A stretch of 64,000 nucleotides of DNA from Pseudorasbora parva (GCF_024679245.1 NC_090187.1:23438495-23502494), one strand, 5' to 3'. Shown: positions 32,881 through 47,339, numbered from the stretch's first letter. Numbers and translations: made by a program. The notes: generated from the sequence alone by a model not told the origin.

Positions 32881-34565
32881 TAAGGAAGCCCAAAATGGCC
32901 ATGGATTACTTTCAGGTTTTTTTTCTTTTCTATCTGGTTTTCTTGTGATCACAACTTATTTTCTTGTGATCTTGTGATTAATTTAAGGCGGAGTGCCTTC
33001 AGAAGATTTGCAGATTATTCTGTGACTATTGTAAAAATAGTTTAGAGCTGTTTGGATTCAACCCACTTTATCCTCATTTGTTTGAAATAAAATGACATTA
33101 CATAACTTGTTTGTTATTGTATTATCATGTAGGATACACTGTGACATCATGTGCGTTCCTTCCAGCCATGCTATTTCATTAATGGTGGGGTGAAATGCTG
33201 TTTCATGCATACTGAGCTTTTTACACTGTTAAAGACTTGCATTCCCATCCTAAACATGGACAAAGTTTAAAACACTAAGTTGGACGTTTGATGGAGTATT
33301 TCTGAAATATTCAAAAATACTCCTTCCGGTTTCTCACAACTTTCGTAGAGTTTTTTCCGAGTGTGGGTCCGCTTGACGTCAACAGAGCGGAAGGTCCTTG
33401 TATGGGCCATACGGGCTCTTCTCCTGGAAGGGCACGGGCACGCGTGACTAGAGCGAAAGAGCAAATGCACGTCCATAAACACTAATCTCAAGGTAAAGAT
33501 CCACTCGTCCGTGCAACACTTCTGTCGCGTCGCGCTCCACTTTACTCATATGGGTGACGGCAAGCGACTTCAACGCTTCAGCACAGCATTCCAGGAAGGC
33601 AGCGCTGCATTTTAACCGATTTGAACACAGAAATGACGGGAAGCGTCACAACATCACAGTTCGGTCGTGTCGCAATAGTGGATCTCCACGGTCACTGCTG
33701 TAAGGACTTCACAAAATCAACAAGAAGTGTGTTTTTGACGGAGCGGTCCTAGTGATAAAGGTTCACGGTGCTTTGGAAGCAGGCAGTGAGTAAAACTGCT
33801 TCAAATGTTTAACTTATGTTGTTGGCTATCGTCGCGTAAGTAAACATCAGTAAACGACACGATCGTGTATAACATTAGTTAATTTATCAATGGAGCATGC
33901 GATGTAAGGTATGTGTTTAAATACATTTGTTTAGCTGACCAATATAGGTGTCAATTTGTTTATGTTAAAACCATCCAAACATAAACCTAGGCTAGGGGAT
34001 GTTCTCACAAAGCGTGCTTCTTTATTCAAATGCGCTAACGTTACTCCATTGATTTTTTTATACACTATCTAACGTGCAAAACCGTTTTGCTTGCTACTGC
34101 TAAGGTTTAGTCGCATACAATAGTCCATAAACCAAATCATGTCTTCATAAACCACGAGTAAACAAACGCAAATGTTGACAAACCACTAAATACAGTGCAT
34201 ACCACAGAGACGGAGGTCCTGCTGTTGCTGTTTCTCCTGTTCAATTTATTTCATCCTCCAGATCTGATTCTGGATATGTATTAGTTTAATCTGATTGATA
34301 GCCATGGTTTATTTAGGGTAGCATTTTCTTTTCCACGCATGACAATGTCAACTTTCAGAAGCTCTTGTGCAGTAGCTCCGCGCTCGTCATTCTTTAGCTC
34401 TGCCCACACGATACGCCTTCAGCCGCTCGTTTTTTTTTACGGAAAGACTCTGTACAGACTATCTTTCTTTTATAAATTTAATAAAACAAGACTTTTCGGA
34501 GATATGAAGGATGCAATACTACTCTATAGGTACTCAAGATTGATGTGAGATTGACTGAAACTGTG

Positions 34566-34596
<31 letters not shown>

Positions 34597-35302
34597 GAAG
34601 AAAAAAAAAGAGGGGGCAACACTCCAGATTTCTAAAATTGTTGATATAGATTAAATACAATCTTGGAATACTGTTTGAGAAGAGTGTTTATGTAAATGTG
34701 TGAGGTTTGCTATGAAGAAATGTACAAAATAAAATTTTAGTTACACAGTATCACTGTATTAAAGGCTGCTACACATCTTTACGTAGGCTATAAATCATAT
34801 TTCATATAGGCTACATTGAGTGAAACAGTGTGGTAAACAAACAGTTACTTAGAATGGTGATTAAAGATGATAATAGGTGCAAACAGAAAACAGTGACATA
34901 AAAATTAGTTAAACAATAAGTTTAGTATCTCACTGAACACTATTGCAGTAGAACGTAATGATAATACAGATGCACTTTCAAGCAAATTAATCACATTCAA
35001 CCATTTAACATGAGTTAAATTAATTACTTAATGCACACAATATTGCACAAATTATGCTGATCACGGAAGGTCTTCAATGCGTGTATGAACTGTCTAACAC
35101 AGTAAGGTGGATAGACTATATGGCACCCCATTAGTTATTTGCTTCTATACTGCCACCTGTTGGCATAGTTGTGTAACTTAATGAAGATAAAGTCATGATC
35201 ACGAGAAAACAACTTGAGTTATCTCGAGATCACAAGAAAATTAAGTTGTGATCATGAGAAAACAAGACAGAAAAAATATTATCCATGGCCATTTCGGGCT
35301 TA
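32881..35302. mobile_element. DNA element W, host of X3
   Basis: Long terminal inverted repeats: the left has AAGGAAGCCCAAAATGGCC, ATGGAT and TTTTCTTGTGATCACAACTT; the right has the complements (GGCCATTTCGGGCTTAGG, AAGTTGTGATCATGAGAAAA). TIR similarity extends over about 100 bp. X3 lies inside at 33183-34590. The flanking duplication could not be fixed (TATA-like). No transposase remains. Confidence 0.65.
33183..34590 (-). mobile_element. TTAA element X3, relative of X1 and X2
   Basis: TTAA (33179-33182) precedes GGTGGGGTGAAATGCTGTTT. The order of conserved words is the reverse of X1. The exon-1 counterpart lies on the minus strand near 34210-34305 (ATGGCTATCAATCAG start), frameshifted relative to X1. 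The high-coordinate end runs into poly(C) and A/G-rich sequence (34566-34612) with no second TTAA, so it is degraded. Confidence 0.7.
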
Positions 35303-35627
35303 GGTAGAGATATATTTTATTAAAAATCTCTGTTACTTTATATTTACACTTTCATTTTAAATTTTAGTTAAAGCTTAGTATTTTGGAGGATTTTTCCCCT
35401 CATATAGTTTTTGTTTATTTATCACATTTGTTATTAACATTTGTCACATGCTCAACAGGCTTGTCCACAATTCAGAATTGAATTGAGAATGACTCCTAAA
35501 TTCCAATTCATTTCTTAAATTTGAATTGATGTCAAAAACAGGATATAGAATTACAATTTGAATTTGAATTAGAAGTTCAATTGATTAGAAGTTAATTGAA
35601 ATTCAAGAAAAATTCTAAGAAATTCAT

Positions 35628-35783
35628 ATGCATGTCCATCTTGCCATAGCAGCTTCCTCTGCACCTGTCGAGAGAATGTTTAGTGTTGCAGGAAAAATCT
35701 TCAGACCAGAACGGTGCAGACTCAATAATGATAAAACATTTGAGGAGCGATTGAGAATTAGATGCATCAGTGTTGCTCAGTGA
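35628..35783 (+). pseudogene. hAT transposase C-terminal dimerisation segment
   Basis: The frame reads LAIAASSAPVERMFSVAGKI, then FRPERCRLNNDKTFEERL and a stop at 35781-35783. The A-x-S-A-P-x-ER-x-FS-x-AG block is the conserved hAT C-terminal dimerisation motif. All upstream transposase domains (zinc finger, RNase H-like core) are missing. The upstream methionine is incidental. Confidence 0.85.
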
Positions 35784-35957
35784 GTTTTGCATTGGAATTA
35801 ACGATAACTGGATTTACAATAACTTTGTGTAATTTTATTACTTTGAAATGAAAATAACATTGGAACATAACTAATTAAACAACAATGAGGGGTTCATTTA
35901 TTAAAATTTATCATTATCTGTATTTTAGAACAAAATGTATGATGGGTTGAGGAGTGA

Positions 35958-36522
<565 letters not shown>

Positions 36523-36527
36523 TAGAT

Positions 36528-36909
36528 TAGTGATGCAAAGTCTGATTCATTTCCACAAACCGGTTCTTCTCGGATAGTTCAGCTCAATGAACTAGTTCAA
36601 AAAGCCGATTCATAGGTTTCTGACATCATCATGCAATCATGTCACTATACATTCTTTTATGCTTTTCATGCATTCTTTTATGCCTCAGACTTGCGTCGTC
36701 AACACAATCACCCTCGCCTCGGTAATCCTTACTTCGACAGATGCTGGAACCGCCTCAATCGGTTCTTTTTCAGTTGGACGTGCTACTTTGGCTTTTGGCT
36801 CTTGCATCATCAACACAGAACTAAAGTTTAATTAAGTTTGATTAGTGAACCGGCTTGACCGGTTACTTCCTGAGAAAAGAACAATTCGTTCAAGAACCTA
36901 ACATCACTA
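36528..36909. mobile_element. TAGTGATG hAT-type MITE
   Basis: GTGTAGAT flanks both sides (36520-36527 and 36910-36917). The ends are TAGTGATGCAAAG and ACATCACTA. The interior has GAACCGGTTC-like palindromic words. 382 bp, non-coding. It inserted at the right edge of the CACTG element. Confidence 0.85.
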
Positions 36910-37603
36910 GTGTAGATGCGTGTAATGAAATTGTGTTACTAAATAAAATTACTAAATTAATGTAATTGTTGTATTACTGAGGTAAAATGTGTAATTCAAT
37001 TAGTTACCAATCATATTAAAAGGACATTGCTTTGCATTGATAAAGAAATCCAAATCACTTTTATAATGGGTCATATAGCTATAACAGTAAGCAATTACAT
37101 TTCCAAAGTAACCTTCCTAACACGGAATGTATGTGGGATTCAACTCATTCTTTCTATTGTGTGACTCTGGAATTTCTTTGAATTGTCATGAATTTAATTC
37201 TACTTCCTGTCATTCAAATTCAACTTCCTGTGGGGCGGAGTCAATTCAAATTCCAATTCATGAATTAAATGGAGGCCAATTCTGAAATCCTGAATTTTGC
37301 ACAAGCCTGATGCTCAATCTCTTTGCTTGTGTTTGATTTGTTCCATTGTTCTGTTTCCCCGCCACTCCTTGTTTCCATGGTCACCGTCATTATGGGTTCA
37401 TTTAGTTCAGCTGTGTCTGTTTAATTATCTTGTTTGTGTTCACTATTTAAGTTCCTCTTGTTCACTCAGTCTTTGTCTAGCCACTGTTATGTAAGCATAT
37501 ATTTTCCTGCCTTTCTGTTTGTTCCTGAGCACCATTATTAAATTGTGTTTGTATTTTGATCTTCTGAGTCTTCAGCCTATTCCTTGTTCGTCTTACTGTT
37601 ACA

Positions 37604-38467
37604 AAATCATGTTTAACATTCTAATGAAAATGAGGCTGAGCTGTATTTTCTATTTGTCATCATCTGAACGCATTACATGAAACTCCAACACTAGAAGAAT
37701 AGCTTGCCTTCCATTGAAGCTGCTAACTGACGTGGGTCATCAGCCAATCAAATTTTGATGTGTAGTTATAGAACGGCCCAGAGGCCCAGCGATGTGTCGG
37801 CGCTTCCCTCCGCTGATGTCTTTAGCCGTTTGAACATTTCGCGAGTTGTGATTGATCTATGTGAAATGGACTATGGCCGCTGTGGATGACGCGCTGCATG
37901 CGAATAATCGATCCTGATGTCAAGCTGGTAATGTTAACTAACAAGCTATGTTTTTTTCTGTTTATTTTAATGTCCTTGTTGGTCCGTGTTTTTGTTTGTT
38001 TAAGAGTATTTGTGCCAGTGAGCTGATTTTGATTCATTTGGCCATTTGCCTTAACGGTGACACGTGAGTGCAATGGAGAGAGAGACAAGGTGTCCTGGAT
38101 GGTGTCAGGATTGATTTCGAGCCTTCGAAAAGCTCTTATTGGCTCTGTGTCCCGAAAACGATTTGAATTTATGCCTGTCGGTAATAAAGTTCCTTCTTCG
38201 TGAGGTTCTACTCGCTGTTATGCTTGTAGAACACAGAGGAAACACGTCATGTTACTCATCTTGTCCTTTTGCTGGTTTTGAGATAACGCAGATAAAGGGG
38301 GAGAGATGTTGTCTTTGGAGCATCCTTGATTGGTTTTATGGTCGGTTCAGGTTTCAGATAGGGGGTCTCTGGAATGGTTTGTTGTGTCGACTCACTGCTG
38401 GAACATACATATTCCTACAGATAATTGAAATTAGATGGATAACTTAACTGTTTTCACCAGAGCGGCT
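37604..38467. other. unassigned sequence
   Basis: No gene recognised. A 102-codon plus frame (38139-38447) has cysteines but no known domain. Confidence 0.45.
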
Positions 38468-38585
38468 ATACAGTCAACTCAAATTATGTTGCATTTTCTT
38501 TGGGTTAACACTGTGAAGCTGCTTTGAAACAATTGGACTTGTAAAAAATGCTATATAAATAAAGGTTATTTGATACTGAAAACAA
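38468..38585 (+). repeat. LINE/SINE-type 3' tail, copy 2
   Basis: CACTGTGAAGCTGCTTTGAA, TTGGACTTGTAAAAAATGC and TATATAAATAAAGG match copy 1 at 30510-30632 in order. Confidence 0.6.
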
Positions 38586-38589
38586 TCAA

Positions 38590-39074
38590 ATGTTAGTGTC
38601 ATTGTCACCTAATTGTGGATCAGGTGAAGAAGCTGTAAGCGATCAAAATATTGATTTTGAAGATTATGAAAGTTATAGTTTTGAGAATGTTTGAGATGAC
38701 GAATATGAGTCAGATGCTGAATGTACTGGGAAATGTACAAAATGAAAATGATGTGCATTTAATTCATGAATTTAAATGAATGTAAATGAAATGAGCTCTG
38801 ATGAGTATAAAATGGTATAATCATACTCATGAGTGATAATGGTATAAAACATCTGCTCAAACTTAATCCTTCCAAGCTCCAAAAGGTAACAAAATAGCCT
38901 TTATTTTATTCTTCTGTATTGGTACTCTAATCTCTAATTTCAGGAGAGTTTCATATTATCACGACAGGTAGATGTCAAAAATAGATCCATACAGATATAG
39001 ATCCGGGTCACTAAAGACCCGAAAATATAAAGAATAATTGGCAAAACAGTCACAGTCATTTTGTGCATTTAAGT
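38590..39074 (+). mobile_element. piggyBac-like element Z, second partial copy
   Basis: GATCAAAATATTGATTTTGA, CTCCTTTCCAAGCTCC-type words and CGGGTCACTAAAGACCCG align with 7795-8095. The end TTTTGTGCATTTAAG matches the right terminal repeat. The left end is not visible. The acidic frame is broken here too (TGA within the acidic run). Confidence 0.6.
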
Positions 39075-39159
39075 CATGAAAATTTAGTTTTAGTTAACTA
39101 TAATATCTAGGGTTGCTACCTTGAGTTTGCCAAAATAAGGGCCATATAAGGAATGACCC

Positions 39160-39333
<174 letters not shown>

Positions 39334-39914
39334 CACTGTAAAACCCAACAAGTTACGGTAACTCAAACCATTTGAGGAAACCGATTGCTTCAAACCAATT
39401 AAGTTTTAAAACCATTAAGTATGAGTACTGAAAACTCATATACATTGAGTTAAATTAACTCATATTTTAGTGTTGTTTAAGTGTTAAAACTTATATTTTA
39501 GTGTTGTGTTGATCAATTATTAAGAGTAAACTGAACTTAAAGATTTTAAGTTAATTTTATTAATTCAGTTTGAATTCAGTTAACAAATCTAACTAAGTCT
39601 TAACAACTACATGGTTACTTAAATGGTTTTAGGAAACAGATTGCGGCAAATGGTTTAAGTTCATCAAACTCAAAGTGATTAAGTTACATAAGACTAAGCA
39701 CAAGCTAACATTGGTACAAAATGAAGACAGAACAGGAGGGTATTTTTAAGTAATTTATTGAAATATAACATTTACATCATAAATACAGTATGCCATATGT
39801 TCACAAATATAACTAGACATAAAAATATTAGACTTTTTCACCAAATAAAACAGCACAAACATGTTTAAAAAAAGTCATAACATTTAAATAACAAAACATA
39901 TAAAATAAAAAAAA

Positions 39915-40112
39915 TTATGTAAAAAGGTACGTTTCCTCAAAAAGCAAAAGCACTGTATGATCTTTAATGTACTCTAAGTGTATTGCACTGACCGAAGACT
40001 TGGCAGACATCACCACCTCATCTTTAAAGACAATCAAAGCATCCAGTGGGTTTAAAGGTAACGTTCCCTCTTCCTCCTCGACAGTAAGGATGGTGACTGT
40101 TGGCTTCTGCAC
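39915..40112 (-). pseudogene. 65-codon frame in B2, SAMD3-like element protein?
   Basis: The frame reads VTILTVEEEEGTLPLNPLDA, then IVFKDEVVM and a leucine-rich end (YIKDHTVLLLFEETYLFT). This resembles the C-terminal segment of SAMD3-like proteins encoded by repeated fish elements (…ITEG…NPPDVSVVLDGHVVM-type layout, recalled). It is close to the AT-rich left subterminal region, where a last exon would be expected on the minus strand. Low certainty. Confidence 0.25.
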
Positions 40113-40645
40113 CTGGTCAAGCTCCTTTTTCTATATGCATTGGAAAAAAAGTTTGTATGTCACCACACATAAAAATAACCCTTGTCAGGGCAGACACCAT
40201 ATTTCAATTTTCATAAATAAAAAAAACGTTGTTATAAGGAACGGATTATTGTTGATTTAATTGGGCGTGTGCTTATTTAAAACCCTGTAGTTCAATTTTG
40301 TAAAGATGTTAAGTTGTTTGTCAGCAAGGTTTAATTGGGGGAAAAACATTTTCAGGGGTGTATCAGCCGAATGTTCTAGACCTTGAATTGAATGACGAAT
40401 TGAATTGAATTGAATTCAAGCGATAATGCACACATTGCAAAACATTTGTTTTTCATGTCAGTATGTCATAAATAGAAAGAGGCAACAGTTTACTGTCAAA
40501 GATTTGTCGCTCACATCACGCCGCATCCAGTGTAGACAACATAACGGACTATAAGGGGCTCTTTTGTCCTGTCGCGCTGCTCACATCCGGTGTAGAAAGG
40601 TGAAACAAGACAGATTTGATTAACAAATTTTAAATGGATAATGGC

Positions 40646-41268
40646 AAGACATCCTTAGTGTAAATTACGTTCTTCTTTCAGATTAATATAATCAGAGCGG
40701 TATTAATAAATGTCCTGGTTAATCCAAGCATTATAATGGCAGTAAATGGCTGTCCAAAATTTGAAGCCAAAAAAGTGCATCTATTCATTATAAAAGTAAT
40801 CCACATGACTCTGGAGGGTTAATAAAGTACTTCCGAAGTGAATCGATGGGTTTATATAAGAAAAATATCCATATTTAACTCGTTATAAAATAAGAAAATA
40901 ACTAGTTTCCGGCGCAACAATGACGTCGGATATAGCGTAAAAAAGCATAACAGCCACGGCGTTGACGGCGGACGCAGCGTAAAAAACATAAATTATGTGA
41001 CGATGATGTCGGGCGTTGCACAAGCGTTTTGAATCACGAGAGGATATTTTTCTTACACAAACCCATCGATTTAATTCAGAAGGCCTTTATTATTCCCCCG
41101 GAGCCGTGTGGAGCACTTTTAAAATGGATGGATGCACTTTTTTGGGCTACAAATTTTGGGCTGCCATTCACTGCCATTATAAAGCTTGGACGAGCCAGGA
41201 CACGTATTAATATAACTCTGATTGTATTCGTCTGAAAGAAGAATGTCATTTACACCAAGGATGACTTG
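40646..41268. mobile_element. foldback element in B2
   Basis: Arms of about 225 bp: 40646-40873 and 41038-41268 are reverse complements with moderate divergence (ACGTTCTTCTTTCAG on the left, CTGAAAGAAGAATGTC on the right; GATGGGTTTATATAAG and CACAAACCCATCGAT). The loop contains GACGTCG/GTCGGGC words. After the right arm, AGGGTGAACGATTCC is typical of fish foldback ends. Confidence 0.7.
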
Positions 41269-43300
41269 AGGGGGGGAGTAAATCAGGGTGAACGATTCCT
41301 TTAAGCTTGAGCTGAGATTGGTTTATTATGTGTCAAATAAGCTTTTGCTGTGCTCAATGTATATGCTAATGAAAGCCTAAATTAAACGTTTTGAAGACTA
41401 GATTTTCAATGGACAGATTAATAAAATTCTTATGTGTTTGGAACAATATGAGGGTTGGTAATTTATGAATCATGACTGAATTTGTATTGGCAAGTGGACT
41501 ATACATTTAAGACAACTTGAATGATCAACTATCAGTCACTGTAACCACACCATGCATTTATGCTGGTGGCAGCTGAAAGGTTAACATGTTGCTAAATAAA
41601 TGTAATGTAGTTTTGACATGTGTCCTACCTTGTGTCTTGAAAACATCTCCTGACTCTTCCTTTTAAATAGTAACAGACCTGCCAGGATCGTAGTTTTTTT
41701 TATGATTCATTCCAAGACTTCTTTCAACCACTGCAAATCTAGCATTGCCAATTACCTTACACCTTTACAAACCCAAGGCAACTTCAGGATAACTGCCAGT
41801 GAAAATATAACACACGAAATGTTTCTGTTTATATTAGGAAAGCCGACTACAACAACAACTTTCAAGACTTGACCAGTATTCTCCTGAAGCAATACAACAT
41901 GACTTTGAATGATAGACAGACTGGACTTTGGACTTTAAGCCTTTTAAAAAAATCATATTGCTTCAGAAGACTTACAAGTTGTGCTAAAATACATTTATGG
42001 TCATAATTACGTTTGCAAAAATAGCAATTCATTCAAAAATTAAAATTGAAGAACAAACTTATATTTGTATGAACATTATGTAACTGTTCATAACGTTATC
42101 ATTTGCATTTTGCACAGTAACGTTACAAAATTCCATTGATTTGTTCAATGTTAATTCTAACTTACTTACTCATAGAATTGTAGCCACGTTGCTGCCATTG
42201 CACCTTCGTCTTTGCTCTGAAAAGATTTAAAAGCATGGCAACAATGTGTTAGTGTGAGTTTCAAATGAGAAAACGTCATGAGAAACAAATAACAGTTTAA
42301 AATTTTATCTAACGTTAGCAAAACAGGATCTAAAATGCTCCTCAAGTCACTTTGTTCACCCCGGAGCTTCAGCTGCTTTAGTCAAATTAACTAGCATCAT
42401 ATATGATAGAGGAAACTCGAATTCGATTAACAATACATTTAAAACGGTTGTAATATAAGGAATGCGTGAGTTTGCATTAACGTTACCTTTTGCTTTAACG
42501 TAAGTTAGTTAACGTCACTGTGGCACGAGACGAGAGACATGGAAAGATGGCCAACTGTCTCAAAAGCCAGCGTTTATCTGTCCGACTGTGAGAAAGCACA
42601 AACATATATTTTTTAATTCCCCGCTGACAAACTGCAGTGTAAAACAGCATAATTAACTCCAAACGTGTACATTACCGTTGATAACTGGTGCAATAGCGCA
42701 TTTGCTCCTAATGTTAGATTGTTTGCTGGCTAAACTTTACACACAACATTACTGAGCTGGTTAATCTTCGGATAAACATAAAAGAGGTACGAAAATAACA
42801 CTGAAAACGTTCAAACATGAGCGAAATATGAATAAATAAGTTTGAAACGCTTACCTTTTGTTTTTCTTGACTGTAGCGCGAGCCGTCCTGCTGTGACTGG
42901 ACTGAAGGAGGGAAAATGGTGCGGTTTTTGTTACCTCGGAAACTCACTGGGATGATACTTTGACATGACTAAATGTAATGACTTTAAAAGAGCTTAATGT
43001 AAGACTGTAGGCTTAATATGAGGTAGATTAATGTATATACTGTTGTTTATTTATTTATTTTATCAGCTTTTAGTTATTTAATTGGCCATAGATGTAAAAT
43101 ACTAGATTAAATAAATATCTGTAACTTAAACCATTAGAGTTAAACAGTTTTAGTAACTTATTTAGATTGAGGTTTGCTTACAATAATACATTTTTGAGTT
43201 AACATCACACATATTTGTTAAGTTGAATTAACTTTTTTGGTAACATTAAGTAAAATGAACTTATTTCATTTAGTGAATTTCACTGTTAGGTTTTACAGTG

Positions 43301-43436
<136 letters not shown>

Positions 43437-44188
43437 CTCATTCACAAAGGAAGGAAAGTAAGAATGTATCTTCCTATGTGTTTAGAACAACTTAAGGGTG
43501 AGTTAATGAATTATTTTTTTATTTATTTTTTATTTCATAAACTTTATGACTTAATATTTTATTATGCATTCTTAACATAGCCTAGCTGAATAATACATTA
43601 ATAATAGCATTAATTAGGCTATAATATATTAAATAACCTGTCTAAAGTCTACAAAATATTATAATTATGTCTGCCAAGCTCGGATAATGTATGGGATATT
43701 ATTATTAATATATTATCCATAAAAAATTTTAAAAACACGATAGGCCTATACCTTTAGAAGCACGGGTGTGTCTGTCACTGCATGCCGCTTTAAGTCAGAC
43801 AGTCTGAGCAACTGAAATGCTTTGCAAAGTGTGCAGTTGGCCTGAAGTTCGTCATGGGCTATCTGGAGATCCTCTTGCGTTCAAAAGGTGGACGAGAGCT
43901 GGACATGTTTTTAAGAAACTGTGCAAGTTTACAGTGCCTCAAGTCTCTATGGTTACTATGGCAGCAAAGCCTAAAACGCAATCACACGCAAATGAGCTTC
44001 TGTACTGCTTATTGTGAAATTGATTTCTTTATATATGCTGTAAGTATTCTCCACACTGCAAAATCCTTATGTGTTTATAGAACTATGAGTGGACCTATGT
44101 AAAATATGAGAAAAATCATGCACCGTATTGCTTTGATATGGGACGTGATTCCATATTTCATGGGACGGGTGGCAACCCTAATAATACC

Positions 44189-47064
44189 CCTGGTGCTCCG
44201 CACAAATGCAAATAATGCTGCCCCATTGGACAAACTCCATTTGTGTTTGAAGCAACACAAGGGTGAGAATATTTGTTTTACATTTGAGCTGTACTTTTTT
44301 GTCTTCCAATTTTGTTTCATTGGGTAGCAAGCATGTTCGGGATTGTCTCGTTTGCTGTTATCCTCTATCTCTGCGAGTACAGGAAGACATTTCATTGCAT
44401 GCTAACCACACTTTTATCCAGAGCAAATGGGCTTGTTTAGACTCACAGGTCAGGTTTCCTTGCTCCAGGGCCCAAAACATAAAGGAAGCCCTGCGGTAGT
44501 AATCCTTTGCAGCTCTGTATCCAATTTCCTCTATGGGAGAGAGTTTGGGCAGAGGAGGTTGAAGAAAGGAGGAGGAGAGCGAAGGAGTCAGGGGAGATGT
44601 CCCATCCTATTAGACGTTTCACACCAAAGAAGGGGATAAGATCCCAGAGTTTAATAATTGATCTGTAGCGATTAAATATGAATGCTGTCGGCCGCTCTTC
44701 ACCACACAAGGGAATTGCTAATAGGGGATCTGAAGAGGCTCAGGGAGGCTAGTCCAGGACCTTTGTCCGTGTGGAGATAAAAGTTGAGGTCAAATTCCGT
44801 GGAGACGGCTTCATGTATGACATTAACCACAAAACAACACATATCAATGGTAAACATACAGTTTTCCCGCATCTTCTGCATATTTGAACCCTCTCCAGCA
44901 GTGACTGTATGATTTTGGGATCTGTCTTTCCCCACTGAGGACAATAAAGGGACTCAAACACAACTATTAAAACAGGTTCAAACATTCACTGGTGTGGCAA
45001 ATGGAACCAGATGCATTGAGAGCTTTTTTTTAAATAAATAAAAAAATATGTTTTTCTCACTTTCATGTTTAAAAAAAGTTAATTAAACCATGATTTGCAG
45101 AATTCTGATTAAGTGTTAATTATTATAAGAGTAATACAGAGACATTTTTGCAGGGGCCTCGCAAGCTATTTACCGTTCCTCTTCCGTTGAAAATGTTTAA
45201 ACCCACGGCAACTATAATCTTTAATACAGCAGCATTATCAGTGTTTGCTTTCATAGGGTGTATGCTCTTCCGCATGCAATTGTAATTTCAGCACATGCTC
45301 ATTTCTCTGGGAGTAAATTGCGCTGTTTTTCTAAGAACGATGGCTGATTTAAAGCGTGGATTGTTTCGAATTTCACCTCAATAACAATATCTCTGCTGCT
45401 GTGTTCCATGGTAGAGTCATATAATGGACCTTTTATAGGTAATGTGATGTATATGATGTGTGGTTATGCGCCGCTGGTATACTAATCTCATTTGGCATAT
45501 GAATATGTGTTTCTGCGCGACAGAGAGAGTTATGCGTAATTACATGTGTTCCCTATGGCAAGAATCTTCACGCACCACAGTGTCCTCTGCAAATGTGATT
45601 GGAATTTTGCTTCAGGCACTTATTATTATAACTCAGACTCACAATGTTTACAAAATGTTTTTGTTTTGAATTCCGTGGAGAATGCAGAGGGGTCTGTGCC
45701 GGGAATACAGATCCACTTTAACTAATGTGACAGGAATTCATTGATTTTTGCTGGGTTTTAATAATGGCTGATCAACTGCGGCCTTATAGCCACTGGTTCC
45801 TGGAATATCCAGTAATTCCTAGCTAGCATTATTATTATGAAATAGTAATGATGACAGCAGTGCTGCATGGTGTTTATGGCTGGCAAGCCATTTAAATCTA
45901 AGCCAGTGTGCATGATGTATTATGTCTGTGATCGATGTCTTTATGCTACATTGGTTGCATTTGAAGCTTGCATTATCGTTCAAGCTGCCGGTTTGAATTT
46001 ATGTCAGATTGTCCAGGAAATATGACACCTAAGCGTGCAAAAGGGTCATGGAAACGTTAGTGCAAACCAAAAGTCTGAATGGATTTAATGTTCGTTATTT
46101 CTATTGCAGTAGACCTCCATTCACCGAAAACAGGTGTTGGTGAGGTCACTGGTGTTAAGTCCCACAATTGAGCACAGCTTTGTTAGTTCTTAGCACACCA
46201 ATCCAAGACAATGCAACTTGAACAAAAATACAAGAAGACAAGAAAAGCTAATGATTTGAGCGTGTTTGAAAAGAGAGACTGTTGCAAGACTTCTTGGTGT
46301 TAAATTATATTATTGCCAGTCGAATAGCCACCCACTACTATGTCTTGCATCCGTACAGAGCTCTACAATGGAACTGATTTCTGTCTGAAAGGTTATCTTA
46401 TGTCTGGCTCTAGCAGAGAACAATTGTCTGTAAAATAGAGCTGGCATAAGAGTCAACTTGTCGTTTTCTGTGAGTTTGTCAATCAAAGTAATAGTTTGAT
46501 GCACAAATGCAAAAACTCCCAGGCTAAAATGGCAAACATCTGCAATGCTAGCCTATTTCTTTTATTCTAAAAGCATAACACTTTTTATTTAAATAACTTT
46601 TTATTATAAATTCTAAATAAATTTTCATTAGACCAGTAATTCCCAAAATCCATCTGACCTCTAACAATTAGAAACAAACCTCTTAGCTTATTCTAATCAG
46701 CCTAAAAAAAATTGCAAATTTGCCAATTAGTCGGTAGACCAAAATTATTTCCATAATTATCCTGTAAACAATGCTGTTCTCTAACAGAGGACTAAAAGCT
46801 TCCAATGTTGTTCAGGTCGTTTTTGCATTTCCAGTAGAGTGCATTTGAACAGTATTGTGTCTCACAAGCCTTTACAGTGGCAGATTCTTAGACATCCAGA
46901 GATGCCTACATAACTCCACTTGTTAACACCAGTACTGTTATGCCTGCTATTGGTTTATCCTACATAATACTCCTTAAATTCCTCTCCAAAATGTAGTTTC
47001 CTTTAAATATCCTGAAAGGAGCTGAGTCACAACTTAACTCATTACTAAAAACTCATAACATTCT
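44189..47064. other. repeat-poor unassigned region
   Basis: The longest stretch without visible transposon ends or tandem repeats. Base composition is mixed, with homeodomain-type TAATTA/ATTA words around 45540-45860. No exon with convincing splice sites or long frame is seen. It could hold conserved non-coding elements, but only alignment can show that. Confidence 0.4.
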
Positions 47065-47116
47065 CTAGCTTGACGTGGTCATACTCAATTCTAGTCAGAA
47101 TATGAGTCTGCAACTC
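47065..47116 (+). mobile_element. lone F3-type terminal fragment
   Basis: CTAGCTTGACGTGGTCATAC and TCAGAATATGAGTCTG repeat the first 52 bp of F3 (48395-48446) with two mismatches. It then diverges, so it is a detached terminus. Confidence 0.75.
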
Positions 47117-47339
47117 CTTTTTTAATGTCTAAACTCCTTCAGTTTAAACAAAATTTAAACTGAATGAACTCTAGAAGCTCCATTCATATTAATTAGGTGA
47201 ACTGAATATATTCAGTTTTCGTAATTTGCTGAAAGTTTTATTGGTCCTATAGTTTAAAAAATGTTTTTTTTTTCATGCAGCAACTAAGCAAAATTATATG
47301 ATACATTATTTATTGTGCTGCCAGGGTTGTTATTGTTAA

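Larger units (their letters stand above)
39334..43300. mobile_element. CACTG-ended element B2 inside the GATA array
   Basis: Starts CACTGTAAAACCCAAC and ends GTTAGGTTTTACAGTG, flanked by TA on each side within GATA repeats. Subterminal sequence repeats TTAAGTT/AACTTAA words (39380-39700 and 43100-43280). It contains a foldback (40646-41268) and a minus frame (40112-39915). TIR and TA target match B1. Confidence 0.85.

Noticed and set aside
35628..35783. Domesticated host gene from hAT
   Set aside because: Only the C-terminal 50 codons survive and they lie between intact hAT ends with a perfect duplication, so this is an ordinary element copy.
44075..44709. Several short overlapping frames on both strands
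   Set aside because: No domain, no consistent phase, and no splice pattern linking them.
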